A stretch of 64,000 bases of DNA from Klebsiella sp. BIGb0407 (GCF_024807845.1 NZ_JANUEQ010000003.1:186001-250000); one strand, 5' to 3'; shown: positions 10,351 to 21,375, counted from the first letter of the stretch. A program made the numbers and translations. The notes: a model not told the origin generated them from the letters alone.

Positions 10351-12495
10351 GTGTCCCGTACAATTATGCTTATTCCTACCGGAACCAGTGTCGGTCTTAC
10401 CAGCGTAAGTCTTGGCGTTATCCGTGCTATGGAACAAAAAGGCGTGAGCCTTAGCGTATTCAAACCTATCGCTCAGCCACGTAATGGCGGCGAAAATACG
10501 CCTGACCAAACCACCAGTATCGTCCGCGCCAGTAGCTCCATTCCAGCCGCAAAACCCCTGAAAATGAGCTATGTAGAGTCTCTGCTGTCGAATAACCAGC
10601 AAGACGTGCTGATGGAACAAATCATCGCCAACTACCACACCAACAGCAAAGATGCTGAAGTGGTTCTGGTTGAAGGTTTAGTGCCTACACGTAAACACCA
10701 GTTTGCTCAGGCGCTGAACTACGAAATAGCCAAAACGCTGAATGCCGAAATCGTATTCGTAATGTCGCTGGGCAATGACTCTCCTGAGCAGTTAAAAGAG
10801 CGTATTGAACTGGCACGTAGCAGTTTTGGTGGCAGCAAAAACACCAATATTAATGGCGTGATTATCAATAAATTAAACGCGCCGGTAGATGAGCAAGGAC
10901 GTACACGCCCTGACTTATCTGAAATTTTTGATGATTCAAGCAAAGCCAGCGTCGCTAATATCGATCCTAAACAGCTGTTTGCGAACAGTCCGTTACCGGT
11001 ATTAGGTTGCATTCCATGGAGCTTTGATCTGATTGCCACTCGTGCAATTGATATGGCGCGTCACTTAAATGCGACCGTTATCAATGAAGGGGATATCCAG
11101 ACCCGTCGCGTTAAATCAGTGACTTTCTGTGCGCGTAGTATTCCTCATATGCTGGAACACTTCCGTCCTGGTTCATTGCTGGTTACTTCTGCTGACCGTC
11201 CTGACGTTCTGGTTGCCGCTTGCCTGGCCGCAATGAATGGTGTCGAAATTGGCGCTATCTTGCTGACGGGTGGCTACGAAATGGATCCTCGCATCAGCAA
11301 ACTGTGTGAGCGTGCATTTGCCACCGGCCTGCCGATGTTTATGGTCAACACCAATACCTGGCAGACCTCTCTGAGCCTGCAAAGCTTCAACCTGGAAGTG
11401 CCTATCGACGATACTCAGCGTATTGAAAAGGTCCAGGAATACGTTGCCAGCCATATTGATGCTGACTGGGTTGAGTCTCTGACTGCAACTTCAGAGCGTA
11501 GCCGTCGTCTGTCACCGCCAGCCTTCCGTTATCAGCTGACCGAGCTGGCACGTAAGGCGGGTAAACGTGTTGTTCTGCCTGAAGGTGATGAACCACGTAC
11601 CGTTAAAGCGGCTTCTATCTGTGCAGAACGTGGTATTGCGACCTGTGTGCTACTGGGTAACCCAGAAGACATTCTGCGCGTTGCAGAGGCTCAGGGCGTT
11701 GAACTCGGCGAAGGCATCGAGATTGTCGATCCTGAAGTGGTACGTGAAAGCTACATCGCTCGTCTGGTTGAACTGCGTAAAAGTAAAGGTATGACCGAAG
11801 CCGTTGCGCGTGAACAGCTTGAAGATAACGTGATGCTCGGTACCCTGATGCTCGAGCAGGATGAAGTGGATGGCCTGGTTTCAGGTGCAGTACACACCAC
11901 CGCAAACACCATCCGTCCACCGTTACAGTTAATCAAAACAGCACCAGGAAGCTCACTGGTATCTTCAGTGTTCTTTATGCTGTTACCAGAGCAGGTTTAC
12001 GTTTACGGCGACTGTGCAATTAACCCAACGCCAACAGCTGAACAGCTGGCAGAGATTGCTATTCAGTCTGCTGACTCTGCTGCGGCCTTCGGTATCGACC
12101 CACGCGTTGCGATGCTTTCCTACTCTACCGGAACATCCGGTGCGGGTAGCGATGTTGAGAAAGTACGCGAAGCAACACGTATTGCTCAGGAAAAACGCCC
12201 GGACTTGGTTATCGATGGTCCGTTACAGTATGACGCAGCGGTAATGGCAGATGTTGCCAAATCTAAAGCGCCAAACTCACCGGTTGCAGGTCGTGCGACA
12301 GTCTTTATCTTCCCTGACCTGAACACCGGTAACACCACCTATAAAGCAGTACAGCGTTCTGCTGACCTGATTTCTATCGGACCGATGCTGCAAGGCATGC
12401 GTAAGCCGGTAAACGATTTGTCACGTGGCGCACTGGTTGACGATATCGTCTATACCATCGCACTGACAGCGATTCAGTCTGCACAACAGCAGTAA
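10351..12495 (+). CDS. pta: Phosphate acetyltransferase Pta (long form)
   Basis: Converts acetyl-CoA + Pi to acetyl phosphate + CoA. 714 residues, the same length as E. coli Pta and highly similar. The N-terminal P-loop-like dethiobiotin-synthase-type domain starts [20 protein letters not shown]; the central DRTGG domain covers about 230-340 ([20 protein letters not shown]). The C-terminal PTA/PTB catalytic domain (about 390-714) carries [14 protein letters not shown] and [16 protein letters not shown]. It uses a GTG start with AAGAGG upstream, as the homologous N-terminus requires. It ends at a strong terminator shared with yfcD. Confidence 0.98.
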   Translation: MSRTIMLIPTGTSVGLTSVSLGVIRAMEQKGVSLSVFKPIAQPRNGGENTPDQTTSIVRASSSIPAAKPLKMSYVESLLSNNQQDVLMEQIIANYHTNSKDAEVVLVEGLVPTRKHQFAQALNYEIAKTLNAEIVFVMSLGNDSPEQLKERIELARSSFGGSKNTNINGVIINKLNAPVDEQGRTRPDLSEIFDDSSKASVANIDPKQLFANSPLPVLGCIPWSFDLIATRAIDMARHLNATVINEGDIQTRRVKSVTFCARSIPHMLEHFRPGSLLVTSADRPDVLVAACLAAMNGVEIGAILLTGGYEMDPRISKLCERAFATGLPMFMVNTNTWQTSLSLQSFNLEVPIDDTQRIEKVQEYVASHIDADWVESLTATSERSRRLSPPAFRYQLTELARKAGKRVVLPEGDEPRTVKAASICAERGIATCVLLGNPEDILRVAEAQGVELGEGIEIVDPEVVRESYIARLVELRKSKGMTEAVAREQLEDNVMLGTLMLEQDEVDGLVSGAVHTTANTIRPPLQLIKTAPGSSLVSSVFFMLLPEQVYVYGDCAINPTPTAEQLAEIAIQSADSAAAFGIDPRVAMLSYSTGTSGAGSDVEKVREATRIAQEKRPDLVIDGPLQYDAAVMADVAKSKAPNSPVAGRATVFIFPDLNTGNTTYKAVQRSADLISIGPMLQGMRKPVNDLSRGALVDDIVYTIALTAIQSAQQQ

Positions 12496-12540
12496 GCTAT
12501 TTTACTCGGGCTAACAATAAAGTTAGCCTTGGTAAGACAT

Positions 12541-12585
12541 AAAAAAAGCCGTAACCTGTTAATTTTAAAGGTTACGGCTTTTTTC
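12541..12585. terminator. Bidirectional intrinsic terminator between pta and yfcD
   Basis: AGCCGTAACC (12547-12556) pairs with GGTTACGGCT (12570-12579). It is flanked by an A-run on the left and a T-run on the right, so it works for pta on the plus strand and yfcD on the minus strand. Confidence 0.93.
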
Positions 12586-12595
12586 CTACTGAATA

Positions 12596-13177
12596 TTACT
12601 CAGAGGTAAGCTGACTGTCTGAGTCTGATGCTATTTTATTCGCCGCTGACTCGTAAGTATCATTTCTGCCATTACGTGTCATCCATAATGCCAGGGCCTT
12701 CAGCGAGTCCGGCGTAAACTCATCACAGCGCGCAGTAATTTCTTCTGGTTTCATCCAGCAAACATCACTGACTTCTTCAACCTGAAGGGCAAATGGTCCG
12801 TGAGAAACACAGCTAAACAGACCGCCCCAGACGCGGCAGTGCTCATCCTCAAAATAGAACTGACCATGTTCTGCAAAAGGAACACCGGCAATACCCAGCT
12901 CTTCTTCTGCTTCACGACGTGCTGATTCTAATAGCTGTTCATCAGCCTGAACCACTCCACCGGCGGTGGCATCCAGCATTCCGGGCATAAAGTCTTTTAT
13001 TTCAGTGCGACGTTGTACCAGAATACGGCCCATACCATCATGTACAACGATATAGGTTGCGCGATGACGTAAACGCTGAGCGCGCATATTTTCGCGGCTG
13101 GCTTGTGCGACAACCTCGTTATTCTCATTAACAATATCAACCCATTCTGTGTCACCAAAATGCTGCTGTTCCACCAT
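12596..13177 (-). CDS. yfcD: Nudix hydrolase YfcD
   Basis: Nudix pyrophosphohydrolase of the IPP-isomerase-like subgroup; the physiological substrate is unknown. 193 residues, slightly longer than E. coli (about 180) through a Ser/Asp-rich C-terminal tail. The Nudix box is complete: GGVVQADEQ, then E at +7 and REAEEELGI (about residues 77-100). The N-terminus [18 protein letters not shown] is typical. It converges with pta at a shared terminator. yfcC, which lies between pta and yfcD in E. coli, is absent. Confidence 0.93.
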   Translation of the reverse strand: MVEQQHFGDTEWVDIVNENNEVVAQASRENMRAQRLRHRATYIVVHDGMGRILVQRRTEIKDFMPGMLDATAGGVVQADEQLLESARREAEEELGIAGVPFAEHGQFYFEDEHCRVWGGLFSCVSHGPFALQVEEVSDVCWMKPEEITARCDEFTPDSLKALALWMTRNGRNDTYESAANKIASDSDSQLTSE

Positions 13178-13233
13178 CAGGAAAACCTTTTTCTGAGCGT
13201 TTTTTAAACGCGTTGTTGGATTTTTTTGTAACG

Positions 13234-13785
13234 TTACGGGGTAATACGAACCTGTGCAATCATCCTGTTGCCATTCAAGGTGCGAACGCTCAGAACGTCA
13301 TCATCGAGCATACCAAAACTCGCCTCATATCCTCCTTTTGGGATACTGACCGAGCCCGGGTTAAACAAATAGTACGGGTGATGGTGTCTGGCGACAGGCA
13401 GATGAGTGTGGCCAAAAACCAGAACATCGTTAGTTGCCAGAGGCGGCAACTTATCAGGATTATATAGATGACCGTGTGTCAAAAAAAGACGTTGCTGAGA
13501 TAATAGTACCTGCTGCCAGGGGGCTGTTATTGGAAAATCTAATAACATCTGGTCGACTTCGCTATCACAGTTACCCCGTACAGCTATCACTTTATCAGCC
13601 ACCTGATTCAGACATTGCGCGACAGCAGCTGGAGCATAACCTTCCGGCAGGGCATTACGCGGGCCATGATTTAACAAGTCTCCGAGGATAACCAGCCACT
13701 GGGCACCACTGCGAGCAAAGATATTTAACGCCTCTTCAGTAGCGGGTAGCGCGCCATGTAAGTCAGATATAAACATCAGTTTCAT
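13234..13785 (-). CDS. yfcE: Calcineurin-like phosphodiesterase YfcE
   Basis: Metallophosphodiesterase (Mn2+-dependent in E. coli, active on artificial phosphodiesters; natural substrate unknown). 183 residues, as expected. The metal-binding motifs appear in order: [28 protein letters not shown] and FGHTHLP. Cytoplasmic, no signal peptide. It lies 56 bases upstream of yfcD on the same strand, with yfcF behind it, forming a small cluster transcribed leftward. Confidence 0.94.
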   Translation of the reverse strand: MKLMFISDLHGALPATEEALNIFARSGAQWLVILGDLLNHGPRNALPEGYAPAAVAQCLNQVADKVIAVRGNCDSEVDQMLLDFPITAPWQQVLLSQQRLFLTHGHLYNPDKLPPLATNDVLVFGHTHLPVARHHHPYYLFNPGSVSIPKGGYEASFGMLDDDVLSVRTLNGNRMIAQVRITP

Positions 13786-13813
13786 GAGGTATCTCCCTTA
13801 TATACTTGGGGGA

Positions 13814-14536
<723 letters not shown>

Positions 14537-14684
14537 TCAGCGTTTCACCGAATAATCATCCCGCTTGAAAGACTCAGTAAGATACTGTTATCGCAAAACC
14601 TCAAGCCAGACCAATGATTGACAAGCAATATTTTTTTCTCGCTGGTATATTCGTTCACAGGAAGCACTCATTTAGGAGCCGGTC

Positions 14685-15053
14685 ATGCCCACCTCGCAAG
14701 CGGATGCCATCATCCGTATAAAAAACCTGCGTCTGCGGACGTTTATTGGTATCAAAGAAGAAGAAATAGCCAATCGTCAGGATATTGTTATTAATATCGT
14801 GATTCATTATCCAGCAGACAGAGCGCGCAATAGTGAAGATATCAGCGATGCTCTGAACTACCGTACTATAACGAAAGAGGTTATTCAGTTAGTAGAAAAC
14901 AACCGTTTTTCACTGCTGGAAAAACTCACTCAGGATGTGCTGGAGATCACTCATGTTCATCCCTGGGTAACCTATGCTGAAGTTGAAATAGACAAACTGC
15001 ATGCACTACGTTATGCCGACTCAGTATCAATGGCAATGAGCTGGCAGCGGTAA
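14685..15053 (+). CDS. folX: Dihydroneopterin triphosphate 2'-epimerase FolX
   Basis: Epimerises 7,8-dihydroneopterin triphosphate to the monapterin form, feeding tetrahydromonapterin synthesis. 122 residues, family about 120. Features of the FolB/FolX tunnelling fold are [17 protein letters not shown] at the N-terminus, [12 protein letters not shown] in the middle, the catalytic-type lysine and glutamate region [14 protein letters not shown], and [17 protein letters not shown] near the end. The start has TAGGAG upstream. It is ten bases before yfcH and probably in one transcript. Confidence 0.95.
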   Translation: MPTSQADAIIRIKNLRLRTFIGIKEEEIANRQDIVINIVIHYPADRARNSEDISDALNYRTITKEVIQLVENNRFSLLEKLTQDVLEITHVHPWVTYAEVEIDKLHALRYADSVSMAMSWQR

Positions 15054-15075
15054 ATTCTCTGTCATGAGGGCGATG

Positions 15076-15978
15076 ATGCGTATATTAATAACTGGCGGTA
15101 CCGGGCTAATTGGTCGTCATCTGATTAGCCACCTGCTGAAAACTGATGTACAGATAACCGTTGTCACTCGCTCTCCTGACCGTGCTTCCCAGTTACTGGG
15201 GAGCACGGTGACACTCCTTCCGGAATTAAGCCTGCTTTCCCATCTTGATGACTTCGATGCGGTGATTAACCTGGCCGGTGAACCCATTGCAGATAAGCGC
15301 TGGACCACCTCGCAGAAAGAACGTCTTTGTCAGAGCCGCTGGCATATTACTGAACAGTTAGTTGCCTTATTCAAAGCAAGTCGATGTCCGCCCGGCGTCT
15401 TTATTTCTGGCTCTGCTATCGGTTACTACGGTAACCAGGGGCCGGAGATCATCACAGAAACGACTGTGCCACAGGATGAGTTTACCCATCGCCTTTGCCA
15501 GCAGTGGGAAGACATCGCGATGCAGGCTCAGACAGCCATGACCCGCGTCTGTCTGTTACGCACCGGTGTCGTCCTGGCGCGTGATGGTGGTGCTCTGAGT
15601 AAAATGTGCCTCCCCTTCCGCCTTGGCCTCGGAGGTCATTTGGGTAACGGGCATCAGTATCTGGCCTGGATACATATTGAGGATATGGTTAACGGGATTA
15701 TTTGGTTACTTGACCACCCTCTCAGTGGCCCCTGGAACCTGGTTTCACCTCATCCGGTCTCTAATGCACAATTTACTCAGGCGTTAGGCAAAGCGCTGAA
15801 CAGACCCGCTCGATTGCCGGCTCCGGCCTTTATGGTGAAGATACTGATGGGGGAATCGTCTGTGCTGGTACTCGGGGGGCAGCGAGCGCTACCCGAACGT
15901 CTCCAAGCCTCCGGCTTTCAATTCCGCTGGCAGAATATCGATGATGCATTGCAGGATATTTTCAGCAGGTCGAAATAA
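15076..15978 (+). CDS. yfcH: Epimerase family protein YfcH (SDR39U1-like)
   Basis: Atypical NAD(P)-binding short-chain dehydrogenase of unknown reaction. The Rossmann motif [11 protein letters not shown] (about residues 6-16) is followed by VVTRSPDRA and [22 protein letters not shown] carries the Tyr of the SDR active site, and the DUF1731 C-terminal region has [19 protein letters not shown] choose the ATG at 15076 because GAGG is correctly spaced and the protein then begins [10 protein letters not shown]; ATGs at 15064 and 15073 are alternatives. About 300 residues. It is downstream of folX and convergent with hisP. Confidence 0.92.
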   Translation: MRILITGGTGLIGRHLISHLLKTDVQITVVTRSPDRASQLLGSTVTLLPELSLLSHLDDFDAVINLAGEPIADKRWTTSQKERLCQSRWHITEQLVALFKASRCPPGVFISGSAIGYYGNQGPEIITETTVPQDEFTHRLCQQWEDIAMQAQTAMTRVCLLRTGVVLARDGGALSKMCLPFRLGLGGHLGNGHQYLAWIHIEDMVNGIIWLLDHPLSGPWNLVSPHPVSNAQFTQALGKALNRPARLPAPAFMVKILMGESSVLVLGGQRALPERLQASGFQFRWQNIDDALQDIFSRSK

Positions 15979-16005
15979 CGGGCAGCCAGGCCTGACGGCT
16001 ACCCG
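15979..16005. terminator. Candidate hairpin between convergent yfcH and hisP
   Basis: CGGGCAGCC pairs with GGCTACCCG (one mismatch) around GAGGCCTGAC-like loop bases. It lies directly after the yfcH stop and ten bases before the hisP stop. There is no T-run on either side. Confidence 0.4.
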
Positions 16006-16014
16006 AAAAGACAA

Positions 16015-16794
16015 TTACTTCAACGATCCGGAAAGAAACTGCTGTAAACGTTCACTTTTCGGATTATTAAAGACGTCATCCGGCGAACCTTCTTCCTCTA
16101 TGCGCCCTTTATGCAAAAAGATAACATGGCTGGAAACATGACGAGCAAACTCCATTTCGTGGGTCACGACCACCATGGTTTTCCCTTCTTCAGCAAGCTT
16201 CTGCATAATACGCAGAACCTCTCCCACCAGCTCAGGGTCAAGGGCTGAAGTGGGTTCATCAAACAACAGCACTTCCGGCTCCATCGCCAGAGCGCGGGCA
16301 ATAGAAACACGCTGCTGCTGGCCACCCGAGAGGTGAACCGGATACTTGATATGCTGACGCTCATCAATACCCACTTTTTCCAGATACTTAATAGCCCGAG
16401 CTTTAGCCTCTGCTTTGCTCAGACCCAGAACTTGAATCGGCGCTTCCATGACGTTTTCCAGCACCGTCATATGACTCCACAAATTGAAGTGCTGAAATAC
16501 CATAGTCAGGCGCGTACGTAATAGCCGCAACTGGTTCTTATCCGCAACCTTTAATTGCCCGTCTTTATCACGCACCAGCTGGATAGTTTCATTGCTGACA
16601 GCAATCGATCCTTCACTGGGTTTCTCCAGGAAGTTAATACAGCGCAGAAAAGTACTTTTACCCGATCCGGAGGAGCCAATAATACTGATGACATCCCCAG
16701 CCTTTGCATTCAATGAAACGCCTTTAAGCACTTCATGCTCACCGTAACGTTTATGCAAATCAGTTACGCTTAATTTATTCTCAGTCATTAGCAA
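16015..16794 (-). CDS. hisP: Histidine/LAO ABC transporter ATP-binding protein HisP
   Basis: ATPase subunit of the HisQMP2 importer for histidine and, with ArgT, lysine/arginine/ornithine. 259 residues. Walker A is GSSGSGKST (about 39-47), the Q-loop is [10 protein letters not shown], the ABC signature is LSGGQQQRV, and Walker B is [12 protein letters not shown] with a downstream switch His in VVVTHEM. The start may be the ATG at 16794 or the one two codons later (MTENKL). It lies four bases after hisM in the hisQMP operon. Confidence 0.97.
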   Translation of the reverse strand: MLMTENKLSVTDLHKRYGEHEVLKGVSLNAKAGDVISIIGSSGSGKSTFLRCINFLEKPSEGSIAVSNETIQLVRDKDGQLKVADKNQLRLLRTRLTMVFQHFNLWSHMTVLENVMEAPIQVLGLSKAEAKARAIKYLEKVGIDERQHIKYPVHLSGGQQQRVSIARALAMEPEVLLFDEPTSALDPELVGEVLRIMQKLAEEGKTMVVVTHEMEFARHVSSHVIFLHKGRIEEEGSPDDVFNNPKSERLQQFLSGSLK

Positions 16795-16798
16795 TCAC

Positions 16799-17512
16799 TC
16801 AATGCGAAGCAGGTTTAATATGTTGTAACCAGCGTTTCTCCGCTTTGCGGAACAGGCTAATCAGCACATAAGAAATTATCAGATATAACACCGCCGCAAT
16901 ACCGAATGCGGTAAAGGGTTGATAGGTTGCGGCGTTAATATCACGGGCAATTTTCAGTAAATCCGGTACCGTGGCGGTAAATGCCAGCGCGGTTGAGTGC
17001 AGCATCAGAATGACTTCGTTACTGTAGGCTGGCAGGGCAATACGTAAAGCTGAAGGTAAAATAATACAGCGATACATTTTAAAACGGGAGAACCCATAGG
17101 CCCGCGCAGCTTCAATTTCACCATGTGGGACCGCACGAATCGCTCCGGCAAACACTTCTGTAGTATAGGCGCAGGTATTTAATGTTAATGCCAGGATAGT
17201 ACAATTCAGCCCGCTACGGAAAAAGGCATTCAGAAAGTCGGTTTCTTTGACAATTTCCAGGGTATAAAATCCCGAATAAAAAACCAGCAACTGGACATAA
17301 AGCGGGGTTCCGCGAAAAATATAGGTAAAGACCGCGATAGGAAACGAAATAAATCGGTTATCAGAGACCCGGCCAATAGCAAGAAATATCGCCAGAATAC
17401 CGCCCATCACAACTGAGGAGATTAATAACCATAGGGTCATTGCCATCCCGGTCATTCTGTAACCATCTGTCCATAATAACGGTTTCCAGTATTCCTGAAT
17501 GATTTCTATCAT
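16799..17512 (-). CDS. hisM: Histidine/LAO ABC transporter permease HisM
   Basis: Inner-membrane permease of the polar amino acid (HAAT) family, pairing with HisQ. 237 residues (E. coli 238), about five membrane helices. The EAA coupling loop reads EIEAARAYGFSRFKMYRCIILPSA (about 150-175, shortened here to its core GEIEAARAYGFSRF). Its ATG overlaps the hisQ stop by four bases (ATGA), so translation is coupled. Confidence 0.96.
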   Translation of the reverse strand: MIEIIQEYWKPLLWTDGYRMTGMAMTLWLLISSVVMGGILAIFLAIGRVSDNRFISFPIAVFTYIFRGTPLYVQLLVFYSGFYTLEIVKETDFLNAFFRSGLNCTILALTLNTCAYTTEVFAGAIRAVPHGEIEAARAYGFSRFKMYRCIILPSALRIALPAYSNEVILMLHSTALAFTATVPDLLKIARDINAATYQPFTAFGIAAVLYLIISYVLISLFRKAEKRWLQHIKPASH

Positions 17513-18195
17513 AGCTCAGCCCTCTTCACACCCACAGAATAACGGCGTTCAAGCCACAATAATATCCCTGCCGAAATGGTGGTAAACACCAGATAGATCC
17601 CCCCGGCAACTAAAGCAAAATAGAGCGGTTGCCAGGTACTTTTCCCGGCAAGCTGGGTCGCTTTAACCACATCTTCCAGTCCCAGTAAAGAAACCAGTGC
17701 CGTCGCTTTGAGGATCACCTGCCAGTTATTACCAATACCCGGTAAGGCGTAGCGCATCATCGCAGGAAACAAAATACGGCGAAACGTTTGCGAGCTGGTA
17801 AAACCAAACGCGGTACTCGCTTCAATATGCCCTTTTGGCACGGCCATATAGGCACCACGAAAAGTTTCGGTGAAATAAGCGCCATAGATAAATCCGAGAG
17901 TGACAATACCCGCGGCCATCGGATCAATATCAATTTGTTCAAAACCTAAGGCATCGGTAATCACGTTCAGTAGCATCTGAAGACCATAAAAAATCAACAG
18001 CATCAGGACTAAATCGGGCACTCCACGGATAAGGGTAGTGTAGCCTTCAAATAACCATGCCAGCGGACGGTTTCTGGACAGCTTTGCCCCGGCACCCACA
18101 AGTCCTATCACTACGGCCAGAACAAGGGAGGCTATAGCCAGTTCGAGCGTGACCAGCGCGCCTTTTAAAATTACTTCAGAAAAACCATACAACAT
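17509..18195 (-). CDS. hisQ: Histidine/LAO ABC transporter permease HisQ
   Basis: Second permease of the histidine/LAO importer. 228 residues, the same as E. coli. Five hydrophobic segments are seen, and the EAA loop core GHIEASTAFGFTSSQTF lies near residue 145. It overlaps hisM by four bases. The 210-base gap to hisJ upstream contains hairpins that could reduce expression of the membrane part relative to the binding protein. Confidence 0.96.
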   Translation of the reverse strand: MLYGFSEVILKGALVTLELAIASLVLAVVIGLVGAGAKLSRNRPLAWLFEGYTTLIRGVPDLVLMLLIFYGLQMLLNVITDALGFEQIDIDPMAAGIVTLGFIYGAYFTETFRGAYMAVPKGHIEASTAFGFTSSQTFRRILFPAMMRYALPGIGNNWQVILKATALVSLLGLEDVVKATQLAGKSTWQPLYFALVAGGIYLVFTTISAGILLWLERRYSVGVKRAEL

Positions 18196-18296
18196 GGTGC
18201 GTATCCTGTCGGTCAGAGTTCGCTTTATTACCAGCCAGATTACTGAGAAAAAGAGGAAAAAATGCGGTTTTTCCTTATTGTTTATCAGGCGGCCTG

Positions 18297-18353
18297 TGTC
18301 TCTGGAGAGACAGAATAAGTTTTATTCTTTTCAGCCTCTTTAATAAGAGGCTG
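18297..18353 (-). terminator. Clustered hairpins in the hisJ-hisQ gap (attenuating stems)
   Basis: Three inverted repeats lie in a row: GTCTCT-GG-AGAGAC (about 18297-18310), AGAATAA-GTT-TTATTCT (18312-18328) and CAGCCTCTT/AAGAGGCTG (18332-18353). In Salmonella the hisJ-hisQ gap also carries stem-loops, and the binding protein is made in large excess over the membrane complex. I infer the same partial-termination or 3'-protection role here. Confidence 0.55.
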
Positions 18354-18405
18354 TTTTATACCCAAAATAATTCGTGCTGCAGGGCGGGTAGATCAAGAGT
18401 GGTGT

Positions 18406-19188
18406 TTAGTCACCGTAAACATTGAAATCAAAATATTTCTTCGCCAGCTTGTCGTAAGTCCCGTCCTGACGCATTTGAGCAAAGGCTGCATTCAGCGCTT
18501 CACGCAGTTCGTTGTCATCTTTACGGATACCCATACCGGTACCGACGCCGAATAATGCTTCATCTTTAATGGAAGGTCCACCGAACTGATAACCGGCACC
18601 AGCAGAATGCTTCAGGAAGCCTTCACTTGCCGCAACCTCATCCTGGAAAGCCGCATCAATACGTCCGGCAATTAAGTCAGCGTAGATGGAGTCCTGGCCC
18701 TGGTAGGAGACGATTTCAATGCCAATCGGTGCCCAGCGTTCGTTACCATAGGTTTCCTGAGTGGTTCCTTGCAGAACACCCACACGTTTACCTTTCAGGG
18801 TGGCAACGTCCGAAGTCACAGATGAACCTTTAGGAACGACCAGACGAGAGTCGGCGGCATAGAGCTTGTCGGTAAAGGAGATTTCTTTTTGGCGTTTTTC
18901 AGTAATTGACAGCGAGGACATAATCGCATCAATTTTCTTTGCTTTCAGCGAGGGGATCAAACCGTCTAACGGACTTTCAATAAATACGCATTCAGTTGCC
19001 AGACGCTGACACAGCTCTTTTGCCAAATCGATATCAAAACCAATTAACTGTCCTTTTGCATCTTTTGACTCAAAAGGGGCATAGGTTGGATCCGTGCCAA
19101 TACGCAGATTTTTAGGGATCTCAGCAAACGCAGTACTGGTAGCAAAAAGTGCAACCAACAGAGATAGAGATAAAACACGCTTTTTCAT
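18406..19188 (-). CDS. hisJ: Histidine-binding periplasmic protein HisJ
   Basis: Periplasmic receptor for L-histidine feeding HisQMP2. 260 residues. The signal peptide [22 protein letters not shown] is followed by [19 protein letters not shown]. The type II binding-protein fold shows [14 protein letters not shown], the ligand Asp and Ser/Thr region [13 protein letters not shown], and [13 protein letters not shown]. The [11 protein letters not shown] and [13 protein letters not shown] segments are closer to HisJ than to ArgT. It is paralogous to the adjacent argT (tandem duplication). Confidence 0.96.
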   Translation of the reverse strand: MKKRVLSLSLLVALFATSTAFAEIPKNLRIGTDPTYAPFESKDAKGQLIGFDIDLAKELCQRLATECVFIESPLDGLIPSLKAKKIDAIMSSLSITEKRQKEISFTDKLYAADSRLVVPKGSSVTSDVATLKGKRVGVLQGTTQETYGNERWAPIGIEIVSYQGQDSIYADLIAGRIDAAFQDEVAASEGFLKHSAGAGYQFGGPSIKDEALFGVGTGMGIRKDDNELREALNAAFAQMRQDGTYDKLAKKYFDFNVYGD

Positions 19189-19353
19189 AATTATCCTCAG
19201 GAGACTGTCTTTTACTTAACATTCGTAAACAGGCAATCTGACAGCAACAGCACAGGAATCCGCAGAAACTAACAAATTAGTCATCTTGGTGCCTGTTTAT
19301 ACTGCCAGATTGAGCTATCTGTTCAGAACCCTTACACAGACTAATGGATAACC

Positions 19354-20133
19354 TTAATTACCGTAAACATTAAAATCAAAGTACTTGCTCGCTAATTTGT
19401 CGTAAGTACCGTCTGCACGCATTTCTGCCAGCGCTTTATCCAGAGAGGCTTTCAGTTCAGTATCGTTTTTACGTATGCCAATCCCGGTACCGACACCGAA
19501 GTAACGCACGTCATCAACCGCCGGGCCAGCAAAAATAAATTCTGCTCCCGCAGGTTGTTTTAAGAAACCTTCGCTGGCTGCAACCTCATCTTGCAAAGCC
19601 GCATCCAGACGACCCGCAGCCAAGTCTGCATAGATCAAGTCCTGGTTAGCATAGGCAACAACATCAATACCTTTCGAACGCCATTCAGCATTAGCGAAAG
19701 CTTCCTGGGTAGAGCCTTGTAATACGCCGACGTGTTTACCTTTCAGTGACTCCACGGTGGGCTGTAACGTTGAGCCTTTTGCCGCTATCAGGCGTGGGTT
19801 AGCGGCATAGAGTTTTTCAGAAAACAGAATCTCTTGCTTACGTTTATCGGTGATAGAGAGGGAAGAGATAATCGCGTCGATTTTTTTCGCTTTCAGTGAC
19901 GGGATCAGTGCATCAAAGTCACTGGCAACCCAGGTACATTTAGCGTCAATGCGCTTACAGAGTTCATCGCCCAGGTCGATATCAAAGCCAATAAACTCCC
20001 CTTTTGCATCTTTGGATGAAAACGGCGCGTAGGTCGTATCTGTTCCAATACGCAGTGACTGCCCTTGGGCAAAAACACTGAAGGAGCTGGAAAGACCGAG
20101 CAGCAAAGACAGAGCAATAACCGATTTCTTCAT
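19354..20133 (-). CDS. argT: Lysine/arginine/ornithine-binding periplasmic protein ArgT
   Basis: Periplasmic LAO receptor using the same HisQMP2 membrane complex. 259 residues. The signal peptide [22 protein letters not shown] precedes a mature start near [18 protein letters not shown]. The diagnostic ArgT stretch [19 protein letters not shown] is present, as are [20 protein letters not shown] and the shared C-terminus [10 protein letters not shown]. It is first in the cluster, and a sigma-54 element lies about 70 bases upstream. The pair argT/hisJ is a classical tandem duplication. Confidence 0.96.
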   Translation of the reverse strand: MKKSVIALSLLLGLSSSFSVFAQGQSLRIGTDTTYAPFSSKDAKGEFIGFDIDLGDELCKRIDAKCTWVASDFDALIPSLKAKKIDAIISSLSITDKRKQEILFSEKLYAANPRLIAAKGSTLQPTVESLKGKHVGVLQGSTQEAFANAEWRSKGIDVVAYANQDLIYADLAAGRLDAALQDEVAASEGFLKQPAGAEFIFAGPAVDDVRYFGVGTGIGIRKNDTELKASLDKALAEMRADGTYDKLASKYFDFNVYGN

Positions 20134-20201
20134 ACAATACCTCAGGTTTGGCTTCTTATAAGTGGCGTGTTGTTGTGTGATAGTGCTTTAGCAGACAATT
20201 T

Positions 20202-20217
20202 TGCAGTTTTCGTGCCA
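20202..20217 (-). promoter_or_regulatory. Sigma-54 promoter of argT
   Basis: On the minus strand TGGCACGAAAACTGCA has GG and GC exactly ten bases apart, matching TGGCAC-N5-TTGCA. The start of transcription would be near 20190, about 57 bases before the argT ATG. In Salmonella argT is an NtrC/sigma-54-activated gene, so the position and match agree. A partial NtrC-like half site, TTGGTGC, occurs near 20396-20402. Confidence 0.85.
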
Positions 20218-20422
20218 GTTTTCCTCGCGCATCAGGAAAGCGTCTGTTTTGTTATTAAATAGTTGCAGCACTGCTATCAAAATGAAAGATAGCAGCTTTC
20301 ACTGGCAGGAAAAAAGAGAATGATGGTGAGTGAGGGATAAAATCTTCTAAAAGTGTCAGCTGGAGCACAATTCTCCGCAAGGCCGTTGCCCTTAATTGGT
20401 GCCCCATATCAGGGCAACCGGC

Positions 20423-20992
20423 TTACGCCCCGTTCCAGCGCGTAAATAAGTCACAGGGAAGTTCGATATCAAACTGATCGAGGATGCGATTGACCGTCTG
20501 ATCGATTATCTCGTTAATCGACTGCGGGCGATGATAAAATGCGGGTACCGGCGGCATAATAATCGCCCCCAGCTCGGCTGCCTGAGTCATCAGGCGCAAA
20601 TGCCCTAAATGAAGCGGCGTTTCACGTACGGCTAATACCAGGGGACGGCGCTCTTTCAGCACGACATCCGCCGCCCGGGTTAACAAGCCATCAGTGTAAC
20701 TGTTGACGATGCCGGATAAGGTTTTTATCGAGCAAGGCAGCACCGCCATACCCGCAGTTTTAAACGAGCCTGAGGAGATACTGGCCGCAATATCGCGCGA
20801 GTCATGCACCACGTCAGCGAGGGCCTGTACATCACGCAATGAATAATCAGTTTCAAGCGACAAGGTCTGACGCGCAGCGTGGCTCATCACCAGATGACTT
20901 TCAACATCAGGCAATTGCTGCAACACTTCAAGTAAACGGACGCCATAAATGGCCCCGCTGGCCCCGGACATACCGACAATCAATCGTTTCAT
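20423..20992 (-). CDS. ubiX: Flavin prenyltransferase UbiX
   Basis: Makes prenylated FMN for the UbiD decarboxylase of ubiquinone synthesis, from FMN and dimethylallyl phosphate. 189 residues, as in E. coli. The flavoprotein N-terminus is LIVGMSGASGAIYGVRLL. A conserved Ser/Thr-rich phosphate site lies in SISSGSFKTAGMAVLPCS, and the ERRPLVLAVRETPLHLGHLRLM segment (Arg/Glu active-site region) follows. In E. coli ubiX directly follows purF. Here its start is four bases after an accessory ORF, whose last codons supply the ribosome binding site (GGAAG). Confidence 0.96.
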   Translation of the reverse strand: MKRLIVGMSGASGAIYGVRLLEVLQQLPDVESHLVMSHAARQTLSLETDYSLRDVQALADVVHDSRDIAASISSGSFKTAGMAVLPCSIKTLSGIVNSYTDGLLTRAADVVLKERRPLVLAVRETPLHLGHLRLMTQAAELGAIIMPPVPAFYHRPQSINEIIDQTVNRILDQFDIELPCDLFTRWNGA

Positions 20993-20995
20993 GTA

Positions 20996-21262
20996 TTATC
21001 TTCCGTCAACCCATAGCTTAATGGTGAATTTTCTATTTCCAGCCAACCTATTATCTATGGGTTGGCTGCTAAAGCCTAATTCAACGTTCAATACCCGGCA
21101 CACTTCAGCTAATGTGGTTTTTGATATAGAAAAGGTCTGTTTTGCTGTGCTCTTGCCACTGGCATCCTTTCCGGCTTGAGGATTAAGGCAAAAAAAACCC
21201 GCCATAATGCGCATCTCGTTGAGACTAGGCGTGGCGGGTGTACTTGACCTAAGGCTAATCAT
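20996..21262 (-). CDS. Putative Icd/Ash-like accessory small protein (phage-satellite type)
   Basis: 88-codon frame of uncertain reality. Its N-terminal part, ATPSLNEMRIMAGFFC, resembles my recollection of the short Icd-like/Ash ORFs of P4-type satellites. There, too, a DNA hairpin lies under the same codons (21187-21239). The remainder (SISKTTLAEVCRVLNVELGF) has no family I recognise. The ribosome binding site is weak. The frame stops three bases before the ubiX start. It marks one end of the accessory DNA between ubiX and purF, and could equally be a decayed remnant. Confidence 0.4.
   Translation of the reverse strand: MISLRSSTPATPSLNEMRIMAGFFCLNPQAGKDASGKSTAKQTFSISKTTLAEVCRVLNVELGFSSQPIDNRLAGNRKFTIKLWVDGR
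21187..21239 (-). terminator. Hairpin with T-run inside the Icd/Ash-like ORF (P4 CI-RNA-like)
   Basis: On the minus strand ACCCGCCA (about 21232-21239) pairs with TGGCGGGT (about 21198-21205) and is followed by TTTTTTT. An inner TCTC/GAGA stem forms the top. The stem is intrinsic-terminator grade yet lies within an open frame. That arrangement recalls the immunity RNA/terminator region of P4-like elements. Confidence 0.6.
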
Positions 21263-21375
21263 TGCTCATAAATACGTCAACCTTAATTTATTCAAGAATG
21301 GGTAATGGGTTTTAAATAGTGGTTGCTCTGATGACGGTTGAGTCATTCAAAATAACAAGGTGCCTTTTGACCTGC

